Below, in pieces: positions 56,704 to 64,000 of a stretch of DNA of 64,000 bases (position 1 is its first letter; each line of letters begins with the position of its first letter). A model generated the notes under the pieces. The model did no database searches. It saw nothing but the letters and a program-made list of their open reading frames with translations, and had not been told where the DNA came from. The stretch comes from Sistotremastrum niveocremeum HHB9708. Taxonomy: Eukaryota; Basidiomycota; Agaricomycetes; Sistotremastrales; Sistotremastraceae. The stretch covers positions 268,443-332,442 of the forward strand of contig KV419425.1 of NCBI GenBank assembly GCA_001630475.1, written 5' to 3'. The position numbers and the translations under genes were made by a program.

Positions 56704-57585
56704 ATGGAAAATATTCAGGACGATCAGTTCTTGATGAATCAGCCTGAGGCCTTGGCAGCGCCATTGGAACCTGCCCCTGAAGAAGCCCCGGTTGATCAGA
56801 CCTTCTTGCAGTATATGGCACAGGTCTTCCAGGACCAACGCATTGCTCAGGAGCAGGCCGCCGAAGCCCTGCGCCAGCAAATGCTCCAGTCCAACGCCGA
56901 AGCCACTGCGCGTCTCGAACACATACTCGCCGGCACTCATCAGGCAATCCAGTCCATCGCCGCTAAACCCGTCAATTCGCCGACGAGTGGCTGGAAAGCT
57001 AGTAACCCCCTCCCCTTCGACGGTTCTGCCTCCGATGTCGATCGCTTCCTCCTTCAGATCGAGACCGGTATCTCTCGCCAAGCACAATCGTTCACCTCCG
57101 ACAATCAAAAAATCTTGTACCTATTCGGCTATCTCGCCAAGGGTGCCCCTTTGGATTGGTTTATGGGAATGCACTCCGCGAACGGACCAGAGATGCAGGA
57201 CTTCAATTTATTTAAGGCTGCTTTCGAGAGGCAATTCTCCGACCCTGACCTCGTACGTAACACCTACCGGACGCTTATGTCATACACCCAGAAAGGATCA
57301 GCAACCGAGTACGCTGCTCGATTCCGCTCTCTTGCTGCAAAGCTCAAATTGGACGAACTATCGCTGTGCGAAGCATACTACAACGGCCTGAAATCGGACA
57401 TCAAGGATGCCCTCGCCGCTATGGGTCGCCCAGACAAGTACCCCGAACTCGAACGACGATCTATCGACATCGATAATCGTCTCTTTGCCCGTCGCCTCGA
57501 AAAACAGCGTAATCCGGCTCCCAGATCTTTCTACCCCTCCACATACACTCCATCCCCTGCTCTTCCAACCTCCATCTCATTGTAA
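56704..57585 (+). CDS. Ty3-type Gag protein, C-terminally truncated
   Basis: ATG at 56704 (MENIQDDQFLMNQPEA). A Gln/Glu-rich helical start is followed by the retrotransposon Gag capsid region: NPLPFDGSASDVDRFLLQIE, then ILYLFGYLAKGAPLDWFM, FNLFKAAFERQFSDPD, YAARFRSLAAKLKLDE and YYNGLKSDIKDALA. This is the pattern of the Ty3 Gag family (capsid that packages element RNA). The frame is open to 57580. The last codon and the TAA come from the inserted second element, so the zinc knuckle, if any, was cut away. 293 residues remain. Confidence 0.85.
   Translation: MENIQDDQFLMNQPEALAAPLEPAPEEAPVDQTFLQYMAQVFQDQRIAQEQAAEALRQQMLQSNAEATARLEHILAGTHQAIQSIAAKPVNSPTSGWKASNPLPFDGSASDVDRFLLQIETGISRQAQSFTSDNQKILYLFGYLAKGAPLDWFMGMHSANGPEMQDFNLFKAAFERQFSDPDLVRNTYRTLMSYTQKGSATEYAARFRSLAAKLKLDELSLCEAYYNGLKSDIKDALAAMGRPDKYPELERRSIDIDNRLFARRLEKQRNPAPRSFYPSTYTPSPALPTSISL
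57576..57580 (-). repeat. Possible target-site duplication (CTCAT) of the nested chromovirus
   Basis: The five bases of gag just before the inverted LTR. The partner copy would lie beyond base 64000. Confidence 0.4.
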
Positions 57586-57790
57586 AGTTTTGTATATCTT
57601 AGTTCACGTGGTACAGAACTTGACAAGCTTTATTGCTATCGAGTTGTACAGGTGAAAAGACTTGCGCTTACATAAGCGCAAGTCGGACTTAAGTACGATT
57701 ACAATTATTTGTGTCTATTTATAGTCATTTATTAATATATATATTCGTTTATCACGAACATATAGCTATAGTAGGGACAGGGCCCTTACA
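57581..57790 (-). repeat. 3' LTR of the chromovirus, 210 bp
   Basis: In element orientation it starts TGTAAGGG and ends CTTTACA, with the polypurine tract directly before it. It contains a perfect 12-bp inverted repeat with a 2-base centre at 57659-57684. Confidence 0.8.
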
Positions 57791-57801
57791 CCCTCCCCCT
57801 C
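57791..57801 (-). promoter_or_regulatory. Polypurine tract
   Basis: GAGGGGGAGGG on the minus strand, directly adjoining the 3' LTR: the expected plus-strand DNA primer site. Confidence 0.8.
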
Positions 57802-57928
57802 AGGACGGAACACCGTCCTCAAGAAACGTTATATGTGCATAGAATACAATATATACATATAAGTAACAATTTCGAGAAGTGTGAACACACTTCTCCCGAT
57901 GCATTGGCAACGGTTAAGTCATTTCGAC

Positions 57929-60448
57929 TTAGCTCATCCCCCAATCCTCGGGGTTGCCAGGCTCTTCGAGGAGTTCCTCGTCGCCCATTCTTGGCCCCGA
58001 GTTTGAAGGGCCATCCTCGTCCATTTGGGACGGGGAGGAAGGAGGTTGTCCCTCCTGTGCAGTCGAACGACTGCCTGACGGCCCAGCGAGAGGGCCATCA
58101 CCTTCGAGTGGGACCGCGCGATTTGCGACCGGGTCCCACATGATGGAGACGTTGGCTATCCAACGTTCCCCAGCAGCGTCCAACGCCCATCCATTGGGGG
58201 CGATGGTCATGGGACGGGGAGCAAAGTCCCCGCTGTTGCTGTCAGAAACAGCAATTTCCCATCGCTCGCGTTCCTCGTTAAGGACGCAACCGGGGATATA
58301 ACGAGGATCGACCTCGTGAAGGTATTCGGCGTCCATCGTAGATGGATGCCCTCGGCGAATCCTTTCCTCGGCCAAATGGACAAGGTTAGGGTTCGCCGTA
58401 CTGCGCGCCATTTGAAGGGCGGCAAGGCGGTTATGGGGTTGGGCCCCCATCATTCTCGAGGCATAACCATGAAGGGCGGGGAACATGGCCCTGGTGATGC
58501 CTTGAGCAACGAACCATTCGCTGAGTTGAACTCGGCGAAGTGTTTCGTCGTCATCCGAGGATGTCGCAGCGGCCAATTCGGCCGGTAGCGTCGTCATCGT
58601 TGGAGGACGATTGGCCGTTCCATCGGCGATGGGGCCAAGAGGGTTTACCGTTCCCGGAGGGTTGGGGGGCAAATGGAGGTCTCTCCATTCGAACTCGCTG
58701 AATATATTAGCGAAGCGAAGGCGATTGATTCGAGCTAACGCTCGATCAGAGGGAAGCCACTCCCTCAACCATCGCACTATCTCGATGTCGGCACGGTACA
58801 GCGTGCCATCGGGATATTCACGAACTGGATTAGGAATAATATTATTCCTTCTCCATTCGGCTACTACAGCCTCTTCGTCTGCAGTGAGGTCTGGCACCTT
58901 GGGGAAGGTGACAGCCTGTTTTTTGGCAGAAGAGTCGATTTTTCTCTTCTTAGGAGGCGATGGCTGCGCCTCCGTTGTCGCGGCACCCGAAGGTGCCTCA
59001 CGACCCTTTCCTTTGTTGGAGGACGGATTAACGTCCTTGCCCTTGCCCTTATCCTTACTCCACATGTCCTTGACACGCTTCATGACAGCGGCTTCTTGGG
59101 CAGTCCACTGGGAGCCTCTGGTACCTCGTTCCATCTTCGACTTGTGAACAGCCGAAGCCTGGATGGCTCTGAAGGATGGGTCGCTGAAGCGACAAGTTTC
59201 TAAATGAGCTATATCGCTCATGAGTGGGGCAGGGAGATCTCTCTCTGTGCCCGTTATTGGATCCGTAATTCGGACCAATAATGAGGGTGCGTTGGCTGGT
59301 TGTGCCTTCGCTTTTCCCTTACCTTTCCCCCCCTTTTTAGGAGGAGGATCGGTAGATGCAGGAGCCGACTCCTGCATGATGACATCACCGCCAGCGTAGG
59401 GATCCTCTGGCGGCGGTGATCCTCGAGGTGGGCTACCGTACGGAGACGGTTCTCGAGGAGGAGTCGCATGGCGACGAGGAGAGGGGGACCGTGCACGCGG
59501 TCGAGGGGAAGGCTCTCGAGACCTAGATCGAGATCGAGAAGGCGAGCGATATCTTTTACGACCGACGATAACTCGCCGGGTCTGCTCGGCGATGAGTTCA
59601 TCGCACTCTCGTTCCAGGCGGCGATTGCGAATCGCCAAGTCCTGAGCCTCGCCCACAGCACGGTTGTAACGATCGAGAAGATCGTGATAATCACGGCGAA
59701 GGTGATCATGGTCTGCTTCGACGTCGTTAAGGCGTCGTTGCAGGATCTCGGCCTCTTCGGACGGTCGAGATGGGCCAGCCGCAAGCCTTTCAGCTTCGGC
59801 CAACGTAACGTTCTGCAGTTGCCTGGTGAGGCGCTGCACGTCGTTCTGGAGATCACGCTGGTAGGACATAGCGTGATCAAACCATCCTGGAAATGCGGCT
59901 CGTAATGACACCTCCAGCATGCGCCGGTGGTTTAATTCGCGAGTATCGCCTCGCCAATGGAAGTCAGCACGGCTGGCTTTCATGTGGTCACCATATGCTT
60001 CGCATATGGTGCAAGATGGACTGTGTTGAGTCCATAAGGCACCGTGGAGGGATTGGAGGATGGTCCTCAAATCCAGGCGCACTCGATCGGCTTGATCGAC
60101 TAAAAGCTCCTGGCTATTAGGAGCTGGTTGAGCTCCTAAGCTGGTGAAGACACCAGGCATTATTTCACGACCCGCTCGTGAAGCCGAAGGTACGCCCGAT
60201 GTCGTCGTAGACGATAGGGCGTAAGGAGAGGGTGTTTGAAACTGTAGGGGAGCATTTCGCTCCCCTAGACGATGAATCAGACGGTTGTTACTCGTCGTAT
60301 CATTGCGGGAGGGGGGAGGGGTATCCTCCCCAGAGCTCTCTTCGTTGCCACCTTTGTGCGGATCGCTCATGGTGGTCGACGAAAGAGAGATGAGGGAGCG
60401 GGGTTTGAAACCCACGGAACCTTTGAGAATTCGGTGAAGAATTCTCAT
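57929..60448 (-). CDS. Long reading frame of the chromovirus between pol and 3' LTR, function unknown
   Basis: Open frame of up to 843 codons; likely ATG at 60448 (MRILHRILKGSVGF) or 60370 (MSDPHKGGNEESSG). Residues about 130-260: helical, including a Cys pair and His (CTICEAYGDH), then a coiled coil (YQRDLQNDVQRLTRQLQNV; NRRLERECDELIAEQ). Residues about 295-345: an Arg/Ser-rich stretch (RYRSPSRSRSRSREPSPRPR) like an RNA-binding or nuclear speckle tail. A Lys/Gly-rich linker (KKGGKGKGKAKAQP) and an acidic C-terminus ending NPEDWGMS follow. It has no capsid pattern, zinc knuckle, protease or membrane segment, so it is neither an obvious gag nor an env. Its place after pol is where env-like genes sit in other Ty3 elements. 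I do not recognise it. Confidence 0.75.
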   Translation of the reverse strand: MRILHRILKGSVGFKPRSLISLSSTTMSDPHKGGNEESSGEDTPPPSRNDTTSNNRLIHRLGERNAPLQFQTPSPYALSSTTTSGVPSASRAGREIMPGVFTSLGAQPAPNSQELLVDQADRVRLDLRTILQSLHGALWTQHSPSCTICEAYGDHMKASRADFHWRGDTRELNHRRMLEVSLRAAFPGWFDHAMSYQRDLQNDVQRLTRQLQNVTLAEAERLAAGPSRPSEEAEILQRRLNDVEADHDHLRRDYHDLLDRYNRAVGEAQDLAIRNRRLERECDELIAEQTRRVIVGRKRYRSPSRSRSRSREPSPRPRARSPSPRRHATPPREPSPYGSPPRGSPPPEDPYAGGDVIMQESAPASTDPPPKKGGKGKGKAKAQPANAPSLLVRITDPITGTERDLPAPLMSDIAHLETCRFSDPSFRAIQASAVHKSKMERGTRGSQWTAQEAAVMKRVKDMWSKDKGKGKDVNPSSNKGKGREAPSGAATTEAQPSPPKKRKIDSSAKKQAVTFPKVPDLTADEEAVVAEWRRNNIIPNPVREYPDGTLYRADIEIVRWLREWLPSDRALARINRLRFANIFSEFEWRDLHLPPNPPGTVNPLGPIADGTANRPPTMTTLPAELAAATSSDDDETLRRVQLSEWFVAQGITRAMFPALHGYASRMMGAQPHNRLAALQMARSTANPNLVHLAEERIRRGHPSTMDAEYLHEVDPRYIPGCVLNEERERWEIAVSDSNSGDFAPRPMTIAPNGWALDAAGERWIANVSIMWDPVANRAVPLEGDGPLAGPSGSRSTAQEGQPPSSPSQMDEDGPSNSGPRMGDEELLEEPGNPEDWGMS

Positions 60449-60586
60449 TGGCTGCCCCACTGAAAGGATCTAGGCGAGCCCAGACCCTGATCGGGCGTCT
60501 ATCTATGACGCAATGAGTCGCGTGATGTCACGCGACTCAAGCGTCTAAGTGCGGGGCGCCGAATTCGCACTTATCGGCGGGCTTGC

Positions 60587-63500
60587 CTACCGTTGTCCTT
60601 GCCCTCGAGCTCGTCGTGGCTGACGAGCTTGAGTCCCACTCTGGTTTCCTCGAGGTGATTCTCGAGGCAAGCTGAGTGGATCGGTGACATTCTGGAGGAC
60701 TAAGTAGTCCTCCAAAGGTTGGAGATCTTTACAGTTCTCCAATGGTTCCCAGGTATCATCGCCTGCAGACCATTTGACATGGAAGTATACCTTACTTCCT
60801 TGCCAACGATGAGAGTTAATCTCATCGACGAACCATTCCTGTTCGTCATCGCCTCCAAAGTCGTAAAAAGCTTTGGAGTCACGATGAGGAAATAATTCCT
60901 CGTCGTTTCGAATATGAGGGCGTAATACGTCCATATGGAACATCGGATGGATGTTCCGCTTTTTGAGCTCTTCAGGGAGCTCAAGCTTAGCAGTGGACGA
61001 GTCACCGTGCACTTCTATGATCTGGTACGGGCCAATGAATTTTGGTACGAGTTTCTTGGCGCGACCTTTCGGTAGCGACAAATTTCTCGTGGACAGGTAG
61101 GCGAGATCGCCAACCTGGTACAGAGGAGCTTCGCTCCTCCGTTTATTAGCATGGAATGACTGGTCAACCCGACTAGCGATGATGGCATCGTGAGCGGCCA
61201 TGACATTCCATTTCGCTTGTTCGGCGAAGCTTAGAACGCCAGGATATTCCGATGAGAGGTCGGCTATGGATAGTACCCTCGGGGTGTATCCATAATTCAC
61301 CTCGAACGGTGAGTACTTAGTGCTGGCGTTTACCGCACTATTCATGGCAAGCTCGACCATTGGGAGTTTGTCAACCCAGTCATGCTGGTTGGCATTCACA
61401 AGCGTACGAAGTATCTGTCCGATACTCTGGTTCGCTCTTTCAGTTGCCCCATCTGTTCTGGGGTGGAATGATGTGGAACGAAGTAGCTTCGTCCCCATCA
61501 GTCGGTGGAGTTCTGACCAGAATTTCGAGGTAAACTTCGAATCTCGGTCAGAAACGATACTCTCCGGTACCCCATGGAGCCGCACTATATCTTTAAGATA
61601 TAACCATGCCACGTCTTTCGCGCTGGCAGTGGTGTTCGTTGGTGTTAAGTGCACCATCGATGATAACCGATCAATGACGACCATAAGGTAGTCGTATCCT
61701 TGGGAGAGAGGGAATGGACCTACGAAGTCTATTCCCACTGATTCCCACGGACGGTTAGCTATAGGTAGCGGGTGGTTGTTTCCCACCGGTCGCTGCCTAG
61801 ATGCCTTCGTCATCTGGCATAGAGCGCAAGACGTGCAAAATTTGTTGATGTCATACATCATATTTGGCCACCAGTACGAGGAGCGAATGTATTTCGCCGT
61901 TCGCTCCCGTCCTAGGTGCCCCAGGACCTTGTGAGCGTCCGAGATTATAATCTCTATAGCTCGACGTTGGCCTATTCGAGCGTCCTTAGGGACGCAGATC
62001 ACATCGTGGTCGTTTTCCTGACGCCATAGGAGATCATCTCTTAAGATGAATCCCTTGTGATCGTCAGGAGACGCGATCACTTTGCGATATAACGCATCGT
62101 TACGCTGGTTATCACGGCAGATGGCCGTGATATCGAGTCTTTCGGCTCGATAATCTTCCTCGTTGTCCGATTGGGGTACTACCCTTGGCAATTGTTGGAC
62201 ATGAGGAGGGAGAACCGGAGGTGTGTTGAGGTTTTCGGCCTCAATTTCACGTTCCTCGCGCCTCGTAGCCAATCGAGCCGATTGTCTAAGGGCGGCGATT
62301 CTGACCTTGGCGGTCATATCCAGGGGCAGATCCTCCCCTTCAGGATCAAGTAAGGAGTCTACAAGGACTTGATCCTCACGTCCGACTTCTTCGTTAGGAC
62401 GTGTCTCCCAATAGCGAGACAACGCGTCCGCCAGAAGATTTGTTTTTCCTTTCACGTATTTGATTTCGAAATCAAAGCGTGAGAGAAATTCCCACCATCG
62501 AATCTGTCGATTCGATAGGTGATCTTGGGTTCTGAAGAACTCAAGAGCTTTGTGATCGGTGATCACAGTAAATTTTCTGCCCAGGAGTTTATCTTCCCAT
62601 TTGGAGAGTGCCTCCAATATGGCGATCGTCTCCTGTTCGTAAGTTCGATAATGCCGCTGAGCATTGGAGAACTTGCGAGAAAGGAAACCCGCTGGGCGAC
62701 AGGTGTCCCATGTGGGTCCTTGGCCGTACATGGCGCCAACGCCAGATACGGATGCGTCGCAGATTACCCAGATCGGCTCGTCCGATCTTGAATCGATCGG
62801 TTTGAGGATGGGTGTTCTACACGCCAATGCTTTGATTTCTTCAAAGCATTTGTCAAGCAGTGGTGTCCACTCGAAGGTCCTACCATTGCTGACACTCCCG
62901 GACATCGGCGACATGTATGTCGCTACGCCGGGAAGGAATGGAGCAAGATATTGCACCAGTCCTAAGAACTTTTGGACATCATGATAAGATTCAGGGGTTT
63001 GCCAATCCCTGATCTTCTGCATTTTGTCCTGATCGGCGTGGATACCCTCGTCGGTCACTGGATGTCCGAGACAATCCATATTCTTGCTGTAGAGATCGAC
63101 CTTCTCTTCAGTAAGATGCATTTGAAGAGCTTTCAGCTTTTCAAGGACGAGCCTAATGTGCTCGTCATGTTCTTCGAGAGTGTCGGAGAATATATATATA
63201 TCGTCTAAGTATACATGGATAAATCGTCCTATATACTCTCGAAAAGTATGCGTCATCAACCTCTGAAAGGTAGATGGCGCATTGCAGTCGCCCTGCTGCA
63301 TGACGTTGCTGACGAACGTCCCTTCGACGGTGGCGAATCCCGTTCGATCAACATGTTCGGGTATTACCCGAATCTGTTCATAGGCATCCACCATGTCTAG
63401 CTTCGAGCGATACTTAGCTCGAGCCACATCATGACGGATTCTATCCTGATCCGGGAAGGGCGTTACGTCCTTCACCGTATTGTCATTTCGCTGACGACAA

Positions 63501-64000
63501 TCGATCACAGTCCTGAGCTTACCGCTCTTTTTGTAGACACAAAGCATGGGAGCTGCTTGTGATACACGTCGAAAGACCCACCATTTGGCTTTGGTGTATC
63601 TTTTGATTTTATCGCTTAGCTGTGTGCGGAGGACGTCCGGGCACTTTGGCTGGCGATAGTGAATTTCTAACTTCTCGTCGATAAGGGGGATCTCATGATT
63701 GATCTCCCTCATTGGCGGAAGTTCAAGGGGAACGGGGCCGAATACGTCAGGGTATTTGGCTATCCATTCTCCTGTCTTTCTCTTCACATCATCCGGAGAA
63801 AGATTATGGCCACTCTCACGAGCTGCCATAGATAAGTGAGGAAGATGTAACATCTTCTCCACTTTCCGTCTGACCTTACGCGTCGGGCCAGTCGGTGGTG
63901 ACGGCACCGCTACTGGCTTAGCCTTCCTCAATTGCTCGAGGAGGGCGCGCCGTTCACGACGATTCTTAGGATCGTCATGAGCGGCGGCGTCACCTGCATC
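60587..64000 (-). CDS. Chromovirus Pol: reverse transcriptase, RNase H, integrase, chromodomain (5' end outside window)
   Basis: The frame is open through base 64000, so its start and probably the protease lie outside. In order: RT with VIDCRQRNDNTV, CNAPSTFQRLMT and the active site VYLDDIYIFS; RNase H with VICDASVSGVGAMY, the TYEQETIAILEAL block and VITDHKALEFF; the integrase zinc finger (HKVLGHLGRERTAKYIR, then CTSCALCQ); the integrase core with Asp in GIDFVGPF, Asp in IVSDRDSKFTSKFW and Glu in RTDGATERANQ; a GPY-type tail (KLVPKFIGPYQII); a chromodomain (EWFVDEINSHRWQGSKVYFH, VKWSAGDDTWEPLENC) near residue 1050; and a Pro/Arg-rich end. It copies element RNA to DNA and integrates it. The chromodomain would steer insertion to marked chromatin. 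No stop or frameshift seen. Confidence 0.95.
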   Translation of the reverse strand, partial: DAGDAAAHDDPKNRRERRALLEQLRKAKPVAVPSPPTGPTRKVRRKVEKMLHLPHLSMAARESGHNLSPDDVKRKTGEWIAKYPDVFGPVPLELPPMREINHEIPLIDEKLEIHYRQPKCPDVLRTQLSDKIKRYTKAKWWVFRRVSQAAPMLCVYKKSGKLRTVIDCRQRNDNTVKDVTPFPDQDRIRHDVARAKYRSKLDMVDAYEQIRVIPEHVDRTGFATVEGTFVSNVMQQGDCNAPSTFQRLMTHTFREYIGRFIHVYLDDIYIFSDTLEEHDEHIRLVLEKLKALQMHLTEEKVDLYSKNMDCLGHPVTDEGIHADQDKMQKIRDWQTPESYHDVQKFLGLVQYLAPFLPGVATYMSPMSGSVSNGRTFEWTPLLDKCFEEIKALACRTPILKPIDSRSDEPIWVICDASVSGVGAMYGQGPTWDTCRPAGFLSRKFSNAQRHYRTYEQETIAILEALSKWEDKLLGRKFTVITDHKALEFFRTQDHLSNRQIRWWEFLSRFDFEIKYVKGKTNLLADALSRYWETRPNEEVGREDQVLVDSLLDPEGEDLPLDMTAKVRIAALRQSARLATRREEREIEAENLNTPPVLPPHVQQLPRVVPQSDNEEDYRAERLDITAICRDNQRNDALYRKVIASPDDHKGFILRDDLLWRQENDHDVICVPKDARIGQRRAIEIIISDAHKVLGHLGRERTAKYIRSSYWWPNMMYDINKFCTSCALCQMTKASRQRPVGNNHPLPIANRPWESVGIDFVGPFPLSQGYDYLMVVIDRLSSMVHLTPTNTTASAKDVAWLYLKDIVRLHGVPESIVSDRDSKFTSKFWSELHRLMGTKLLRSTSFHPRTDGATERANQSIGQILRTLVNANQHDWVDKLPMVELAMNSAVNASTKYSPFEVNYGYTPRVLSIADLSSEYPGVLSFAEQAKWNVMAAHDAIIASRVDQSFHANKRRSEAPLYQVGDLAYLSTRNLSLPKGRAKKLVPKFIGPYQIIEVHGDSSTAKLELPEELKKRNIHPMFHMDVLRPHIRNDEELFPHRDSKAFYDFGGDDEQEWFVDEINSHRWQGSKVYFHVKWSAGDDTWEPLENCKDLQPLEDYLVLQNVTDPLSLPRESPRGNQSGTQARQPRRARGQGQR

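Larger units (their letters stand above)
56203..57580 (+). mobile_element. Ty3-type LTR element, 5' LTR and partial gag, truncated by a nested insertion
   Basis: Starts TGTTATG in the A9 exon. A probable LTR runs to about 56656 (ends ATTACA), followed by gag from 56704. At 57580 the sequence changes abruptly into the inverted LTR of a second element. The remaining part, including pol and the right LTR, would be on the other side of the second element, outside the window. Confidence 0.7.
57659..62516. repeat. Dense set of perfect short inverted repeats in the chromovirus
   Basis: Perfect arms with short centres (start-end, arm/centre): 57659-57684 (12/2), 57802-57819 (7/4), 57874-57895 (10/2), 58059-58074 (7/2), 58236-58254 (7/5), 58832-58849 (9/0), 59356-59377 (9/4), 60105-60125 (7/7), 60119-60137 (7/5), 60245-60267 (9/5), 60424-60447 (9/6), 60514-60539 (12/2), 60693-60714 (9/4), 61124-61140 (7/3), 61586-61602 (8/1), 61941-61954 (7/0), 62110-62132 (9/5), 62342-62376 (10/15), 62459-62476 (9/0), 62497-62516 (8/4), 62551-62567 (7/3, just beyond the end given). 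Found by eye, so the list is incomplete. They lie in the LTR, the untranslated parts and both reading frames. Confidence 0.85.
57581..64000 (-). mobile_element. Chromovirus (Ty3-type LTR retrotransposon with chromodomain), minus strand, truncated by the window
   Basis: On the minus strand the order is pol, a further long reading frame, polypurine tract, 3' LTR. Gag, the primer site and the 5' LTR lie beyond base 64000. Pol is open and carries all RT, RNase H, integrase and chromodomain motifs, so the element may be active or recently so. It is inserted in the gag of another element. It is unusually rich in perfect short inverted repeats, described separately. Confidence 0.88.

Noticed and set aside
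57581-57790. Solo LTR unrelated to the pol gene
   Set aside because: A perfect polypurine tract adjoins it and the reading frames on the same strand follow at once, so it is the 3' LTR of that element.
1-64000. CRISPR arrays, rRNA, tRNA genes or bacterial operons
   Set aside because: No regularly spaced repeats and no tRNA A/B-box pair or clover-leaf was recognised; the sequence is intron-rich fungal DNA.

Overview
The window looks like nuclear DNA of a filamentous basidiomycete, most likely an agaricomycete. Genes are cut by many short introns of about 45-60 bases with GTRNGY-type donors. There are lineage-type kinase expansions, a chromodomain Ty3 retrotransposon and DHA1-type MFS transporters. 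I cannot name the species. No tRNA, rRNA or CRISPR array was recognised.

Layout. 1-6745: the first kinase cluster (A1 frameshifted, B1, A2, A3). 7202-15003: a host gene of unknown function split by a complete LTR retrotransposon (7411-13963) that encodes Gag, protease and an integrase tail but no reverse transcriptase, RNase H or integrase core. 15349-36518: three DHA1-like MFS paralogs, all on the minus strand, with a SET-domain gene (32523-34100), a small terminal-inverted-repeat element (29257-29692) and long gene-poor spacers. 37765-47182: the second kinase cluster (A4 pseudogene, B2, A5 with an assembly gap, A6 pseudogene, A7). 51912-56202: the third kinase cluster (B3, A8, and an A9 exon cut by a retrotransposon). 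56203-64000: nested Ty3 elements, a truncated gag element interrupted by a chromovirus that runs off the window.

Two kinase families alternate here. Family A (nine copies) is a divergent kinase of about 400 residues. It starts with a W/P/Y-rich segment, has an HLDxCxxxN-like catalytic loop and a DFGES motif, and ends in a proline-rich tail. Family B (three copies) has a helical N-terminal region, then a TKL-like kinase (HGDLKGNN, DFGLSK), and ends in a WxxWM signature. Each B gene is divergently paired with an intact A gene across 250-350 bases, three times (B1/A2, B2/A5, B3/A8). In two clusters a further A copy lies 3' of B on the same strand, and both of those copies are broken. I infer a repeated two-gene kinase module kept as a head-to-head pair. 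Its function is not known from the sequence.

The chromovirus at the right end carries an unusual density of short perfect inverted repeats, in coding and noncoding parts alike, and an 843-codon reading frame between pol and the 3' LTR.
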